Shown here one piece after another: positions 36,827 to 45,388 of a stretch of 64,000 nt of DNA. The position numbers and the translations under genes are program-made. A model generated the notes under the pieces. That model saw only the letters and a list, made by a program, of their open reading frames with translations, had not been told where the DNA came from and searched no databases. Numbering within the stretch: position 1 is the first letter of the stretch; every line of letters begins with the position of its first letter. Source of the stretch: Ignisphaera sp. (GTDB lineage Archaea > Thermoproteota > Thermoprotei_A > Sulfolobales > Ignisphaeraceae); assembly GCA_038831005.1 (NCBI GenBank), contig JAWBKZ010000006.1, positions 1 to 64,000 of the forward strand, read 5' to 3'.

Positions 36827-37984
36827 GTGGTTACCAATCTGCCCGCTGAAGCAAAGGCTAAATTCGCTAAATATATGGATGCTAAAACACCTGAGGAGAA
36901 ATTAAGAGCATTAGAGGAGTTTCTTTCATCAGTTCCTAAACACAAAGGAACTGAAAACCTTGTTAGATGGGCAAGGCGAAGAATGGCTGAACTAAGGGAA
37001 GAAATAGATGAGAGAAAAAAGAAGAAATCAGGTGGTGGTATATCGTTTTTTGTTGAAAAGGAGGGTGCAGCTCAAGTAGTTATCATAGGGATGACGAAAG
37101 TTGGTAAGAGTTCTTTCCTAAAGGTGCTCACAAATGCAAATGTTCAAATATCGGATGTACCATATACAACAAAGTTTCCAGCGGTGGGCATGCTGCGTTA
37201 CGAAGATATACAGTTTCAATTAGTTGAATCACCAGCAATAATACCTGAAGGAGGTGGGTGGAACACAAAGGTTGTGGGTTTGGCAAAGAATAGTGATGGA
37301 ATAGTATTGATGTTGGATGCAACACGGGATATTGTTGATGATTTTCTCCTTATTAAAAACTTTCTCGAAGAGCACGGACTGTATATAGAAAAACCTAAAG
37401 GATACGTACATGTTGAACGCAGATATGGGGGAGGTATAAGGATCATAAATTACGGTAAACTCCTGTGTACTGAAGAAGATATATCAAAACTTCTAAATAG
37501 CTATAGAATATATCATGCTGTTGTAAAGGTATACGGGGAAATCGGTATCGATGATGTTGAGAGATCCATATACGAAACCACCATATATAAACCAACAATA
37601 GTTGTTGTAAATAAGGTAGATTTAGATAAATCTCTAAAAAGCATAGAAATACTTAGACCTATCTTACCAAGCGATATACCCGTGCTTGCAGTATCAGCAT
37701 CATACAGAATTGGTCTCGAAAATATAGGGTCCACTATATTCAAGGTACTAGATCTGATAAGAATATACACTAAACCACCTCTAGGTAAACCATCAGAAAA
37801 ACCACTTGTGGTGAAGAAAGGTACAACGGTTCTAGATGTAGCTAAAATTATACACAAAGAGCTCTATGAAAAATTTGCTTATGCACGCATATGGGGAGCT
37901 TCAGCAAAATATCCAGGACAAAGAGTTGGCGCAGATCATGTTCTAGAAGATAGAGATATTGTTGAAATCAATACAAAGAAGTGA
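36827..37984 (+). CDS. DRG-family GTPase with TGS domain
   Basis: The 385-residue protein begins with a helical domain (LPAEAKAKFAKYMDAKTPEEKLRALEEFLS...), then G1 GMTKVGKSS, G2 VPYTTKFPAVGMLRY, G4 NKVDLD and G5 VSASYR, and ends with a TGS domain (KKGTTVLDVAKIIHKELYEKFAYARIWG...RVGADHVLEDRDIVEI). This is the Obg/DRG arrangement, ribosome-associated GTPases. The G3 loop reads VESPAIIPEGGG where family members have DLPGxxEGA, so the switch II residues differ. GTG start. Confidence 0.88.
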   Translation: MVTNLPAEAKAKFAKYMDAKTPEEKLRALEEFLSSVPKHKGTENLVRWARRRMAELREEIDERKKKKSGGGISFFVEKEGAAQVVIIGMTKVGKSSFLKVLTNANVQISDVPYTTKFPAVGMLRYEDIQFQLVESPAIIPEGGGWNTKVVGLAKNSDGIVLMLDATRDIVDDFLLIKNFLEEHGLYIEKPKGYVHVERRYGGGIRIINYGKLLCTEEDISKLLNSYRIYHAVVKVYGEIGIDDVERSIYETTIYKPTIVVVNKVDLDKSLKSIEILRPILPSDIPVLAVSASYRIGLENIGSTIFKVLDLIRIYTKPPLGKPSEKPLVVKKGTTVLDVAKIIHKELYEKFAYARIWGASAKYPGQRVGADHVLEDRDIVEINTKK

Positions 37985-38041
37985 TTTTGAAAGCAAATCA
38001 GTTTATAACCTGGTATATGCCATACTCTGGTTGTGAGATGT

Positions 38042-38347
38042 ATGGCTATAGAAAAGCTCATACTTGTAACAGCCACCCATATGCCTCAACATAAACATTT
38101 TAAAAAATTAGCCGAAGAACTATCAAAAGAGCTTAAAATAGATCTAGAGATACGTGAGGAAGATTATGTATTTGTAAGTACATATGGAGAAAAAGATGAA
38201 TTTGGAATGTCCTGGCTCCCTCAACTATTTGTTGTAGTTGATGGCGAGATAAAACCTGCACTAACGAAGTTCCCAATAAATGAAAAAACCTTAGAGCTAG
38301 ATTACGAAAAAGCGTTAAAAGAGGTCAAAGAAAAACTAGGTCTATAG
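38042..38347 (+). CDS. Thioredoxin-fold-like hypothetical protein
   Basis: The 101-residue product starts MAIEKLILVTATHMPQHKHFKKLAEELSKEL, then DLEIREEDYVFVSTYGEKDEFGMSWLPQLFVVVDGEI and a C-terminal helix. The strand-helix-strand order and the LPQLFVVVDG element, which resembles the cis-proline loop of thioredoxins, suggest that fold; the usual CxxC is absent. Function unknown. ATG 38042 is preferred to the GTG at 38033. Confidence 0.6.
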   Translation: MAIEKLILVTATHMPQHKHFKKLAEELSKELKIDLEIREEDYVFVSTYGEKDEFGMSWLPQLFVVVDGEIKPALTKFPINEKTLELDYEKALKEVKEKLGL

Positions 38348-38371
38348 AGTAGATTAAGTATATACAAAACA

Positions 38372-38797
38372 TCATTCTTCTTCAATTTCTTCTTCAGCTT
38401 CTTCAGATGTAATGTTTTTAGCAAGTTCGAGAACCTTACTAGATGTAGCTTCATCAACGTATGGAGCAACTACAAAAACCTTAGAGTCTCTAATCTGATC
38501 TTCAACCCATTCGTTTTCAAAACTAATAATGTATATAGGAAGCTCGAATACAGCTCTATCTCCAAATCTCTTAAGATTGAATTGTGAGTAGAGCTCGTAT
38601 TGTTCTTTTGTTATCGGTAAATTCACATTTACTTCATGTTTATGTTTAACGACAACGAGGTCAGACTTCTGAGGATTCCATAACTCAAGTGCTTTAATTA
38701 CGGTATCTTTGAGAGATTTATCTAATGTTCCTTCAATTATCCGTTGTTCCTTTACTTCACCATCTTCTGAGCGTATTATGAGTATCTTCAAAGCCAC
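38372..38797 (-). CDS. Conserved archaeal hypothetical (possibly DUF2286-type)
   Basis: A 141-residue protein starting KILIIRSEDGEVKEQRIIEG, followed by LKDTVIKALELWNPQKSDLVVVKHKHEVNVNLPITKEQYELY and an acidic tail. The opening strand and length recall a family of crenarchaeal proteins of unknown function that I associate, without certainty, with DUF2286. Start is GTG 38797 or TTG 38791. Convergent with the thioredoxin-like gene. Confidence 0.55.
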   Translation of the reverse strand: MALKILIIRSEDGEVKEQRIIEGTLDKSLKDTVIKALELWNPQKSDLVVVKHKHEVNVNLPITKEQYELYSQFNLKRFGDRAVFELPIYIISFENEWVEDQIRDSKVFVVAPYVDEATSSKVLELAKNITSEEAEEEIEEE

Positions 38798-38959
38798 CTA
38801 CCTTCAAGATAATCGTGAATCTTGTTTTTCCTGAGACTTTATATAGATGAATAATAATAAGCTGTATATAAGTTTTGTTAGAGGAAAGTATTATGAATGC
38901 TTTGATTAGCTACACATTTTTAATAAACAGAAAGGTGTAGATAATAGTGGTGAACAGTG

Positions 38960-39205
38960 ATGGGCTTTGAGGAAGTTGTTCAAATATTCAGCTCTATAGC
39001 TAATAAATTAAGTGGAATGACTACAGGTACAGCACATACACTAGCATGGATGGGTATAATACTCATAGTTATAGTGATAGTGTATTATTTAGTTGTGGGG
39101 CTTGTTAAAGTGGGTAAAGCGTTTCTGAATATGAGGGTTAAATATCTCGGAGTCTTTGTGTTGCTCTTAGGTTTAGCGTTGATAACTATTGCAATACTTA
39201 TATAG
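38960..39205 (+). CDS. Small membrane protein with two spans
   Basis: An 81-residue protein with a short amphipathic N terminus (GFEEVVQIFSSIANKLSG) and two hydrophobic segments (LAWMGIILIVIVIVYYLVVGLV and YLGVFVLLLGLALITIAILI) separated by a basic loop (KAFLNMRVKY). GGTGA lies seven bases before the ATG at 38960, supporting translation. Function unknown. Confidence 0.65.
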   Translation: MGFEEVVQIFSSIANKLSGMTTGTAHTLAWMGIILIVIVIVYYLVVGLVKVGKAFLNMRVKYLGVFVLLLGLALITIAILI

Positions 39206-39303
39206 AGGTATAGTGTTTGTTTTTAATATATTATGATTCTATCCTGTTAATAGAGTTAAAAATATTTGTTCTATAGTGTAAGTATAGTAGATATATTCAA
39301 GAG

Positions 39304-39352
39304 ATGATGTTGGTTAAAAGCGCTGAGCATGTGATGAAGGGCCTGATTCTGA
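39304..39352 (+). ncRNA. Box C/D sRNA with two guides
   Basis: The order of elements is canonical for an archaeal box C/D guide: C box ATGATGT (39304-39310), 12-nt guide, D' box CTGA (39323-39326), 4-nt spacer, perfect C' box GTGATGA (39331-39337), 11-nt guide AGGGCCTGATT, D box CTGA (39349-39352). Using the rule of the fifth base upstream of D/D', predicted targets are the A in 5'-AATCAGGCCCT and a U in 5'-CGCTTTTAACCA. Total length near 50 nt is typical. It is intergenic, 20 bases from the end of an opposing gene. The RNA would work with Nop5 and fibrillarin, both encoded in the window. The last base of box C deviates from consensus. Confidence 0.85.
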
Positions 39353-39372
39353 CACTATTGTTCATGGTATCT

Positions 39373-40125
39373 TTAACTAAGTTTTGTAAAGGTTGTAAGT
39401 ATGAGAAGAGTATAGACTATTAATGAAATGGTATTTTCGATATCTGTAGAGAATATGTATCCTTTTCCAATTTTAACTACTATGGGTTCTTTATCAATTG
39501 ATACTAAAGTCCTGCAGTAGGGATATAGTGATTTATCTAGGTCTATGGTGCAGTATCTACACTTTCCGAATTCATTTATATATCTATTCAAAACAGATCT
39601 CATAAACAATGATGTCCAGTCATTAGTAATTTTAATTTCTAACCTGCATCTTGAATTAGTAATAGGCTTATTCTCTAGCTCAATAAAACCACCATTAATT
39701 ATTTTAGTTGCAGTTTCTCTATTGATGTAACTACTATCTATACATAGGTAGGGTATACCAATTCTGTCATCTCTTTTAATAACGGCATCAAGACCGATGG
39801 TCTTAGCTGTTCCACATAGATCATTACGAGAGTAAGGAAATACCTCTACTGTTTCTAACCATATAGGTTCGGCAATACTATATCCAAAATCTATGAAGTT
39901 TTCTTTCTTGGTATTGCAGATCACAGCCGATAGAGGTTCAATAGTTATTGATCTCTTTACGTTACCTACTTTTATTGGTATGGTACTGGGCTCTACAACT
40001 ATGTATGTCCGAGCTCTGTGTGAAAACGTGAATATCTTCTTTAAGTATTCGAGAATATATCCGCCAAGATATTCATTTATCCAATTCAAGAAAATAATTA
40101 CTCTGCAGTTTTCGTTTAACCACAT
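39373..40125 (-). CDS. Hypothetical protein, 250 aa
   Basis: ATG 40125 has GAGG upstream. The product has an aromatic N terminus, a central mixed region and a cysteine trio in FGKCRYCTIDLDKSLYPYC (about residues 192-210) followed by a strand-rich end with a hydrophobic C-terminal helix (ISLIVYTLLILTTF). I do not recognise a family. It is divergent from spt4 and ends near the box C/D RNA. Confidence 0.5.
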   Translation of the reverse strand: MWLNENCRVIIFLNWINEYLGGYILEYLKKIFTFSHRARTYIVVEPSTIPIKVGNVKRSITIEPLSAVICNTKKENFIDFGYSIAEPIWLETVEVFPYSRNDLCGTAKTIGLDAVIKRDDRIGIPYLCIDSSYINRETATKIINGGFIELENKPITNSRCRLEIKITNDWTSLFMRSVLNRYINEFGKCRYCTIDLDKSLYPYCRTLVSIDKEPIVVKIGKGYIFSTDIENTISLIVYTLLILTTFTKLS

Positions 40126-40203
40126 ATTTTTAACCTCAATATTTGCTATACAGTAAAAGTTTTTGAACTAAATAAACTGAATAGTTTACAGCAGGTGTGC
40201 AGT

Positions 40204-40413
40204 ATGAGTAGGGGTGTCAAGACGTTCAAAGCTTGTTTAAGATGTAAAGCTCTTGTTAAACCTGATGAAGAGATATGCCCTATATGTGGATCAAATGAAT
40301 TCACACATGAGTGGAGTGGCATAGTTATCGTAGTAGATCCTCAGAAATCTGAAGTAGCGAAGATCTTAAACATAAAAACACCTGGTAGATACGCTTTAAA
40401 AGTTGGTGCATAA
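40204..40413 (+). CDS. spt4: Transcription elongation factor Spt4
   Basis: The 69-residue protein (KTFKACLRCKALV...ICPICGS...FTHEWSGIVIVVDPQKSEVAKILNIKTPGRYALKV) has the two CxxC zinc pairs and the WxGxVxxxxP motif of Spt4/RpoE''. It binds Spt5 and acts as elongation factor on the RNA polymerase clamp. ATG 40204 is preferred, with AGGTG upstream overlapping the apparent GTG start at 40195. It opens a conserved archaeal cluster with rps24e and rps27ae. Confidence 0.95.
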   Translation: MSRGVKTFKACLRCKALVKPDEEICPICGSNEFTHEWSGIVIVVDPQKSEVAKILNIKTPGRYALKVGA

Positions 40414-40451
40414 CTTATCTCTAAGGTCTACATAACGATAGGTGTGTATTG

Positions 40452-40793
40452 ATGGATCTAGAGAAAAAATTGGGTAAGAAGGGTAAAACAGTTAAATTAG
40501 ACGAAAAAACATCGATAATGATAACGAATGAAAATGTAAATAGATTATTGAAAAGGATAGAGCTAGATCTGTACATAGATCACGTATTTAGTGGAACTCC
40601 ATCAAAAAGTTTGCTAAAAAATGTTATAGCCAACCTGTATAACGTACCCGAAGAAAATGTTATTGTTAAAAACATAGAGAGCAGATATGGTTTAGGCACA
40701 TCAATAGCTCATATACATGTATATAGTGATACAGACTATATGAAGAGAGTTGAACTAAAGCATATATTGAGGAGAAATAATGTACAGATATAG
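40452..40793 (+). CDS. rps24e: 30S ribosomal protein S24e
   Basis: The product (113 aa) contains NRLLKRIELDLYIDHVFSGTPSKSLLKNVIANLYNVPEENVIVKNIESRYGLGTSIAHIHVYSD, the S24e core, ending with the conserved ELKHILRRN. ATG 40452 is preferred over TTG 40449. It lies between spt4 and rps27ae in the usual archaeal order. Confidence 0.95.
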   Translation: MDLEKKLGKKGKTVKLDEKTSIMITNENVNRLLKRIELDLYIDHVFSGTPSKSLLKNVIANLYNVPEENVIVKNIESRYGLGTSIAHIHVYSDTDYMKRVELKHILRRNNVQI

Positions 40794-40810
40794 AGTATCG
40801 GTGGTTCTAG

Positions 40811-41002
40811 ATGTCTAAGGACACAAAATCGACATACAGATCAAGCCTCTATGAGTATGACTATAATATAGGAGAGATAAAGTTGAAGAATAGGCTCTGT
40901 CCACGTTGTGGCTCAGTAATGGCACTCCATAAAGTCGGTAGAGTTCGTTGGCATTGTGGCAAATGCAACTACACATTATTTGTTGAGGAAAAAGCGAAGT
41001 GA
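40811..41002 (+). CDS. rps27ae: 30S ribosomal protein S27ae
   Basis: The 63-residue zinc-finger protein has RLCPRCGSVMALHKVGRVRWHCGKCNYTLF, the S27ae signature with two CxxC pairs. GGTGG precedes the ATG. Its last bases overlap the GTG start of kae1 by GTGA, so kae1 is translationally coupled to it, a linkage seen widely in archaea. Confidence 0.96.
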   Translation: MSKDTKSTYRSSLYEYDYNIGEIKLKNRLCPRCGSVMALHKVGRVRWHCGKCNYTLFVEEKAK

Positions 41003-42000
41003 TTGTACTAGGGATAGAATCTACAGCACATACTTTTGGTATAGGGATTGTAACAGATAAGGATGTGGATTTTGTTCTTGCAGATGAAAGAATTAGGTAT
41101 ATACCAAAAGAAGGAGGTATACATCCTAGAGAAGCATCAAGATATTTTGCTGAAAATGGTCCGAAAGCTATTGAAAAAGCACTAGCTAAAGTAGATATAA
41201 ATCCAAGATCTATAGACGCTATAGCGGTTGCATTAGGGCCGGGATTAGGACCATGTCTTAGAGTTGGAGCAACAATAGCTAGAGCATTAGCTGTATATCT
41301 AGGTAAAGCACTTGTTCCTGTAAATCATGCTGTTGCTCATATAGAGATAGGGCTGAAGACCACGGGTTTAAAAGACCCAGTTATTGTGTATCTCTCTGGT
41401 GGGAATACAGCTATAGTAGCTCTTGTAGAGAAAAGGTATAGAGTTTTCGGGGAAACAATAGATATTGCTTTAGGAAATCTTCTAGATTCGCTGGCTCGCG
41501 ATATAGGATTAGCGCCACCATATATAGTTAATGGACTTCATGTTATTGATGTATGTGCTGAGAAAGGTAAAAATATAATTGAAGAACTACCATATGTTGT
41601 GAGAGGACAGGATGTATCTTTTTCAGGTTTATATACTGCTGCTCTTAAAGCCTATAAACGTGGTGTAGATATAAACGATCTATGTTTAACTGTTAGAGAG
41701 ATAGCCTACAACAGTATTATCGAAGTATCTGCAAGGGCTCTTATGCATACAAAGAAGAAAGAGATCATGATTGTAGGCGGAGTTGCCGCAAGCCCTATTT
41801 TGAGAAATAAGTTTGAAGCATTAGCACATATATATGGAGCAAACCTGGGGATTGTACCTCCTCAGTATGCTGTAGATAATGGTGTCATGATTGCTTGGAC
41901 AGGACTATTAGAATACAAATCCGGTATAATTGTAGAGCCACAAAAGGCTATAGTCAACCAGAGATGGAGAGTCGATGAGGTTGATATTATTTGGAGATAG
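40999..42000 (+). CDS. kae1: Kae1, tRNA N6-threonylcarbamoyladenosine transferase (KEOPS)
   Basis: Kae1 is the catalytic subunit of KEOPS, which makes t6A37 on ANN-decoding tRNAs. Motifs: VLGIESTAHTFGIG, the metal site NHAVAHIEIG, YLSGGNTAI, the FSGLYTAAL segment and the C-terminal PPQYAVDNGVMIAW. Length of 333 residues is typical for the single-domain form. GTG start overlapping rps27ae; its stop overlaps the TTG start of bud32. In this genome kae1 and bud32 are separate genes, unlike the fused form in some euryarchaea. Confidence 0.97.
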   Translation: MIVLGIESTAHTFGIGIVTDKDVDFVLADERIRYIPKEGGIHPREASRYFAENGPKAIEKALAKVDINPRSIDAIAVALGPGLGPCLRVGATIARALAVYLGKALVPVNHAVAHIEIGLKTTGLKDPVIVYLSGGNTAIVALVEKRYRVFGETIDIALGNLLDSLARDIGLAPPYIVNGLHVIDVCAEKGKNIIEELPYVVRGQDVSFSGLYTAALKAYKRGVDINDLCLTVREIAYNSIIEVSARALMHTKKKEIMIVGGVAASPILRNKFEALAHIYGANLGIVPPQYAVDNGVMIAWTGLLEYKSGIIVEPQKAIVNQRWRVDEVDIIWR

Positions 42001-42752
42001 ATTTGAAGAAAGCTTTATCAAGTCTTTTAGATGAACGTGTACTTCTGTTTCTACCAAATGGTGAAGAAATTAAGGATATGCTTAAGGATGTGAAGATAAT
42101 AGCTATGGGTGCTGAAGCTGTTATAGCTAAAGCAGTATTCCTCGATATCGATGTAATTATAAAGTGGAGATTTCCCAAACCATATATGCCTCAGCATCTC
42201 GATACCGAGTTTAGAAGGATTAGAACTTCTACAGAAGCTAAAGCATTATTCAAGTCTATAGTCATCGGTATTAAGGTGCCTATACCGCTCTATATAGATG
42301 ATGATACTGGACTGCTCATAATGAGCTTCATAGATGGGGTTTCACTGCGAGACACAATGGATAGTTTCTCTATCGAGAATGTATGTGAGATATGTAGAAA
42401 GATAGGGATATGCGTAGCAAAATTGCATGAGAACTCTATAGCTCATGGAGATATAACGACAAGTAATATATTGATCGAGAAAGGCAGTAAAGATGTTTAT
42501 ATAATAGATTTTGGATTAACAAATTTCACTAGCAGATTGGAGGATCAGGCTATTGATGTACATATATTCTTTCGATCAATAGAAAGTACTCACCACAATT
42601 TCGAAGATCTGGCAAAAAAATGTTTTATCGAGGGATATAGACAGATCAGGGGAAACTATACAAAAAAAGTTCTAGAGACAGTCAATAATATAAGGAAGAT
42701 GGGTAGATATGTAGCTGAAAGAAAGATAAAGAGTATATGGAAATCACAATGA
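41991..42752 (+). CDS. bud32: Bud32 atypical kinase/ATPase (KEOPS)
   Basis: TTG start at 41991 within the end of kae1, with GAGGT upstream. The N-terminal part has VIIKWRFPKPY with the nucleotide-binding Lys; the C-lobe has IAHGDITTSNILI and YIIDFGLTNF, the RIO/Bud32 catalytic and DFG motifs; the C terminus has the basic VAERKIKSIWK tail that contacts tRNA. In KEOPS it acts as an ATPase. At 253 residues it is longer than the usual 210-230; the extra residues precede the nucleotide-binding strand. Confidence 0.94.
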   Translation: MEIDLKKALSSLLDERVLLFLPNGEEIKDMLKDVKIIAMGAEAVIAKAVFLDIDVIIKWRFPKPYMPQHLDTEFRRIRTSTEAKALFKSIVIGIKVPIPLYIDDDTGLLIMSFIDGVSLRDTMDSFSIENVCEICRKIGICVAKLHENSIAHGDITTSNILIEKGSKDVYIIDFGLTNFTSRLEDQAIDVHIFFRSIESTHHNFEDLAKKCFIEGYRQIRGNYTKKVLETVNNIRKMGRYVAERKIKSIWKSQ

Positions 42753-43336
42753 TTAAGCTATACTTTGTTACAAACAACATGGGTAAGTTTAATGAAGCTA
42801 AGGAAATACTAAATAGCTATGGAGTTTCTCTAGAACGTATAGATACTGAAAAAATAGAGATTCAGAGTACATCTTTAGAAGATATAGCTAGATACTCAGC
42901 TATACATGTATACAAGCAGGTAAGGAAACCCATTATTGTGGAGGATTCTGGACTGTTTATAGATGCTCTAAACGGTTTCCCGGGTCCTTACAGCAGTTAT
43001 GTCTATAAAACCATAGGGTTAAAAGGGATATTAAAACTTCTACAAGGTGAAAACAATCGTAAAGCGGTATTTGAAGCTGTTGTTGCTTTAGCTTTAAGAG
43101 AAGATATGGTTCTAACCTTTAAAGGTGTTGTAGAAGGATACATAGCTCTTGAGATTAGAGGTTCAAAAGGGTTTGGCTATGACCCTATATTTGTGCCAAA
43201 AGAAGGTGAAGGTAAAACTTTTGCCGAAATGGATATACATGAGAAGAACATGTATTCGCATAGAGGAAAGGCTTTTAGATCGTTGGGGATGTGGATAAAT
43301 ATGAATATAGATAAGCTTAAATACATAGTACTCTAA
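42749..43336 (+). CDS. dITP/XTP pyrophosphatase (RdgB/HAM1)
   Basis: The product (195 aa) starts MIKLYFVTNNMGKFNEAKEIL and has VEDSGLFIDALNGFPGPYSSYV, GFGYDPIFVP and SHRGKAF, the HAM1-family motifs. It removes non-canonical purine triphosphates from the nucleotide pool. ATG 42749 overlaps the bud32 stop as ATGA. Its place inside a KEOPS/ribosomal cluster is a conserved archaeal arrangement. Confidence 0.95.
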   Translation: MIKLYFVTNNMGKFNEAKEILNSYGVSLERIDTEKIEIQSTSLEDIARYSAIHVYKQVRKPIIVEDSGLFIDALNGFPGPYSSYVYKTIGLKGILKLLQGENNRKAVFEAVVALALREDMVLTFKGVVEGYIALEIRGSKGFGYDPIFVPKEGEGKTFAEMDIHEKNMYSHRGKAFRSLGMWINMNIDKLKYIVL

Positions 43337-43368
43337 ATAAATGGTTATTGGTATAGGGTTGTTAATCT

Positions 43369-43881
43369 ATGGCCGGTAAAAAGAGGGATAAAGGTCAATC
43401 ACACTCTATAAGGCCTGTTAGAGTAGGGCCCCCAAAATGGGTTAGATATAGCATAGAAGAAATAGGGGCGCTTGCAGCAGAATTAGCTAGAATGGGCTAT
43501 ACACCATCTATGATAGGTGCTATACTGAGGGATCAGTATGGTATACCGTTGACAAAAAGTGTAACAGGTATGAAGTTGACAAAACTTCTAGAGAAATTTG
43601 GTGTTAAATATCCGATACCTGAAGATCTATTGAGACTTATGGCTAAAGCAGTAAATCTTAGGAGACATATATCTGAACATCCTAAAGATACTGTTAGTTT
43701 GCGTGGATTAATAGAAACGGAATCGAAGATAAAATCTATGATAAAGTATTACAAGAGTGTTGGAAAGTTGCCGCAAGATTTTGAGTATTCTCCAGAAAAA
43801 GCAGAGATATGGGTATCTCAATATATGGGTCTAGGTGTGCAAGCGTTGCAAGAATCTCAATCAGCTACTCAAGGAGCTTAG
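43369..43881 (+). CDS. rps15: 30S ribosomal protein S15
   Basis: The 170-residue product has the archaeal/eukaryotic N-terminal extension (KKRDKGQSHSIRPVRVGPPKWVRYSIEEIGALAAELARMGYTPSMIGAILRDQYGIPLTKSVTG) and the S15 core (PEDLLRLMAKAVNLRRHISEHPKDTVSLRGLIETESKIKSMIKYYKSVGKLP). It is somewhat longer than usual because of a 25-residue C-terminal tail. It precedes the RecJ/Cdc45-like gene, a conserved neighbourhood. Confidence 0.97.
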   Translation: MAGKKRDKGQSHSIRPVRVGPPKWVRYSIEEIGALAAELARMGYTPSMIGAILRDQYGIPLTKSVTGMKLTKLLEKFGVKYPIPEDLLRLMAKAVNLRRHISEHPKDTVSLRGLIETESKIKSMIKYYKSVGKLPQDFEYSPEKAEIWVSQYMGLGVQALQESQSATQGA

Positions 43882-43909
43882 GATTGGTAATCAAGCTTAG
43901 GATAAGGCA

Positions 43910-45064
43910 ATGTCATCTCTAAGTCTTATACAGCATATAAAGAGCTTTAAACGTATATACGTAATTTATTCTATAGATCTTGACTCCATAATAACCTCAT
44001 CTATGTTGTTACGGATCGCTAAAGATGAGGAAATAGAAATATATCTAGCGCCGTTCTATGCAGCATCAAAGCCATATGATTCCGAAGCTCTGGTAGTACT
44101 TGTAAAGGTTTTCCAAAAAACACCTGTATCTGGATTAAAGGTTTATCAAATCGATGATATTCTGGGCAAAGATCCTAAGATAATGGCTTCAACTACATTA
44201 TATATGTTAAAAGAATTTAAGAAATCACTCATTCTACCTAGGTACATCGAACTCTTATCTCTAGTAGCAATGTTGTCCATAAGTAGAGGTACAGTATACG
44301 ACGAGAATCTAATTGATTTACATAAGAATATCGTAGAAGAAGCAGTAGATAAGAATCTCTATACCCTCATAGACACTATAAGATTGTTTGGATATCCAAA
44401 AAGAGATGTAGTTGAAGCACTTACAAAGACAATAGATCCATATATAGCAGGAATATCGCTGAACTACGAAGGTAGCAAAAAGCTGTTGGAGAGTATAGGA
44501 GGATCTCTTTCAACTGAAGAAGCTAAAACAAAACTTGTGAATGCATTAAATAATATACTAGCTCAATACAATAAATCAGGAGTCTCTATCATAGGTCCCA
44601 GGATTATTCTAAAGGAGACAGATGTAGTTGATGATATTTATGAAGCAGTATACATGTTGTACAATTACTTCGATTTAGTGGGCTCGGACCCCCTACTTTA
44701 TCTATGTATAGATAACAGAATTCTAGATATAATCAAGGGGGCTTATGATTATGTTTCAGAAAGCCTAAGGGAGATTATCGATATATCTATAGATGGTAAT
44801 ATTAAGAAAATGATAGTTAAAGGTGTTAAACTTAGTTTGATAGATATTTCTTCATCGTCCATCACTCCCCCACTCTATACCTCGTATAGGATTCTGAGAG
44901 CTTTAGGATTAGTAGAAGATGTCACTGTCTTCACCAATGGCAAAGAATTCCTATTACCTTTACCGTTTGTTGCATCTAGATGGCCTTACGATAAAGAGCT
45001 AAATATAGAGAAAAGCTATGCTGTATTTAGTTCTCTACAAGCATTGGGAGATGTATTTAAATGA
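43910..45064 (+). CDS. RecJ/Cdc45-like DHH-family protein (degenerate active site)
   Basis: The protein (384 aa) follows rps15, where archaea carry a RecJ-family gene. Where active members have a D-x-D of the form DxDG, the first motif reads YSIDLDSIITSSMLL, and I see no DHH/DHHA1 His pair. In Sulfolobus such an inactive RecJ-like protein binds GINS and serves as Cdc45 in the replicative helicase; that role is inferred here from position and degeneracy. A possible C-terminal DHHA1-like part reads RILRALGLVEDVTVFTNGKEF. It overlaps pcc1 by ATGA. Confidence 0.7.
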   Translation: MSSLSLIQHIKSFKRIYVIYSIDLDSIITSSMLLRIAKDEEIEIYLAPFYAASKPYDSEALVVLVKVFQKTPVSGLKVYQIDDILGKDPKIMASTTLYMLKEFKKSLILPRYIELLSLVAMLSISRGTVYDENLIDLHKNIVEEAVDKNLYTLIDTIRLFGYPKRDVVEALTKTIDPYIAGISLNYEGSKKLLESIGGSLSTEEAKTKLVNALNNILAQYNKSGVSIIGPRIILKETDVVDDIYEAVYMLYNYFDLVGSDPLLYLCIDNRILDIIKGAYDYVSESLREIIDISIDGNIKKMIVKGVKLSLIDISSSSITPPLYTSYRILRALGLVEDVTVFTNGKEFLLPLPFVASRWPYDKELNIEKSYAVFSSLQALGDVFK

Positions 45065-45327
45065 ATATGTATGTAGAAATCAATATACATACAGGCAGTA
45101 ACGAGAAATGCCTGAGCGTATTGTCAGCTATAGAACCTGATAACTATTCTGCCCCATATGGAGTATCTATACAGATGGAGTGTATTAAAGATACCTTAGT
45201 AGTACGAACAGGGTTTTTGGGCTCTAAATTGTTAACCTTTAGAAATACCGTAGACGATATACTGGAACATGTATCAATATCAATAAAAACAGTAAAAATG
45301 CTATCAGAGTACAGCCAAAGTAAATGA
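45061..45327 (+). CDS. pcc1: Pcc1, KEOPS dimerisation subunit
   Basis: The 88-residue protein contains VLSAIEPDNY...SIQMECIKDTLVVRTGFLGSKLLTFRNTVDDILEHVSISIKTVKML, the CTAG/Pcc1 pattern of a strand-helix domain that dimerises and binds Kae1 and tRNA. ATG overlaps the stop of the upstream gene (ATGA), with GGAGATG upstream. With kae1 and bud32 it gives three of the KEOPS subunits in one cluster; Cgi121 is not in the window. Confidence 0.85.
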   Translation: MNMYVEINIHTGSNEKCLSVLSAIEPDNYSAPYGVSIQMECIKDTLVVRTGFLGSKLLTFRNTVDDILEHVSISIKTVKMLSEYSQSK

Positions 45328-45388
45328 TGCTAAGAAAGGCTTTTAAGCTATACTCAAATTGTGGTAGGACTGTAAAAGGTAGTACAGT

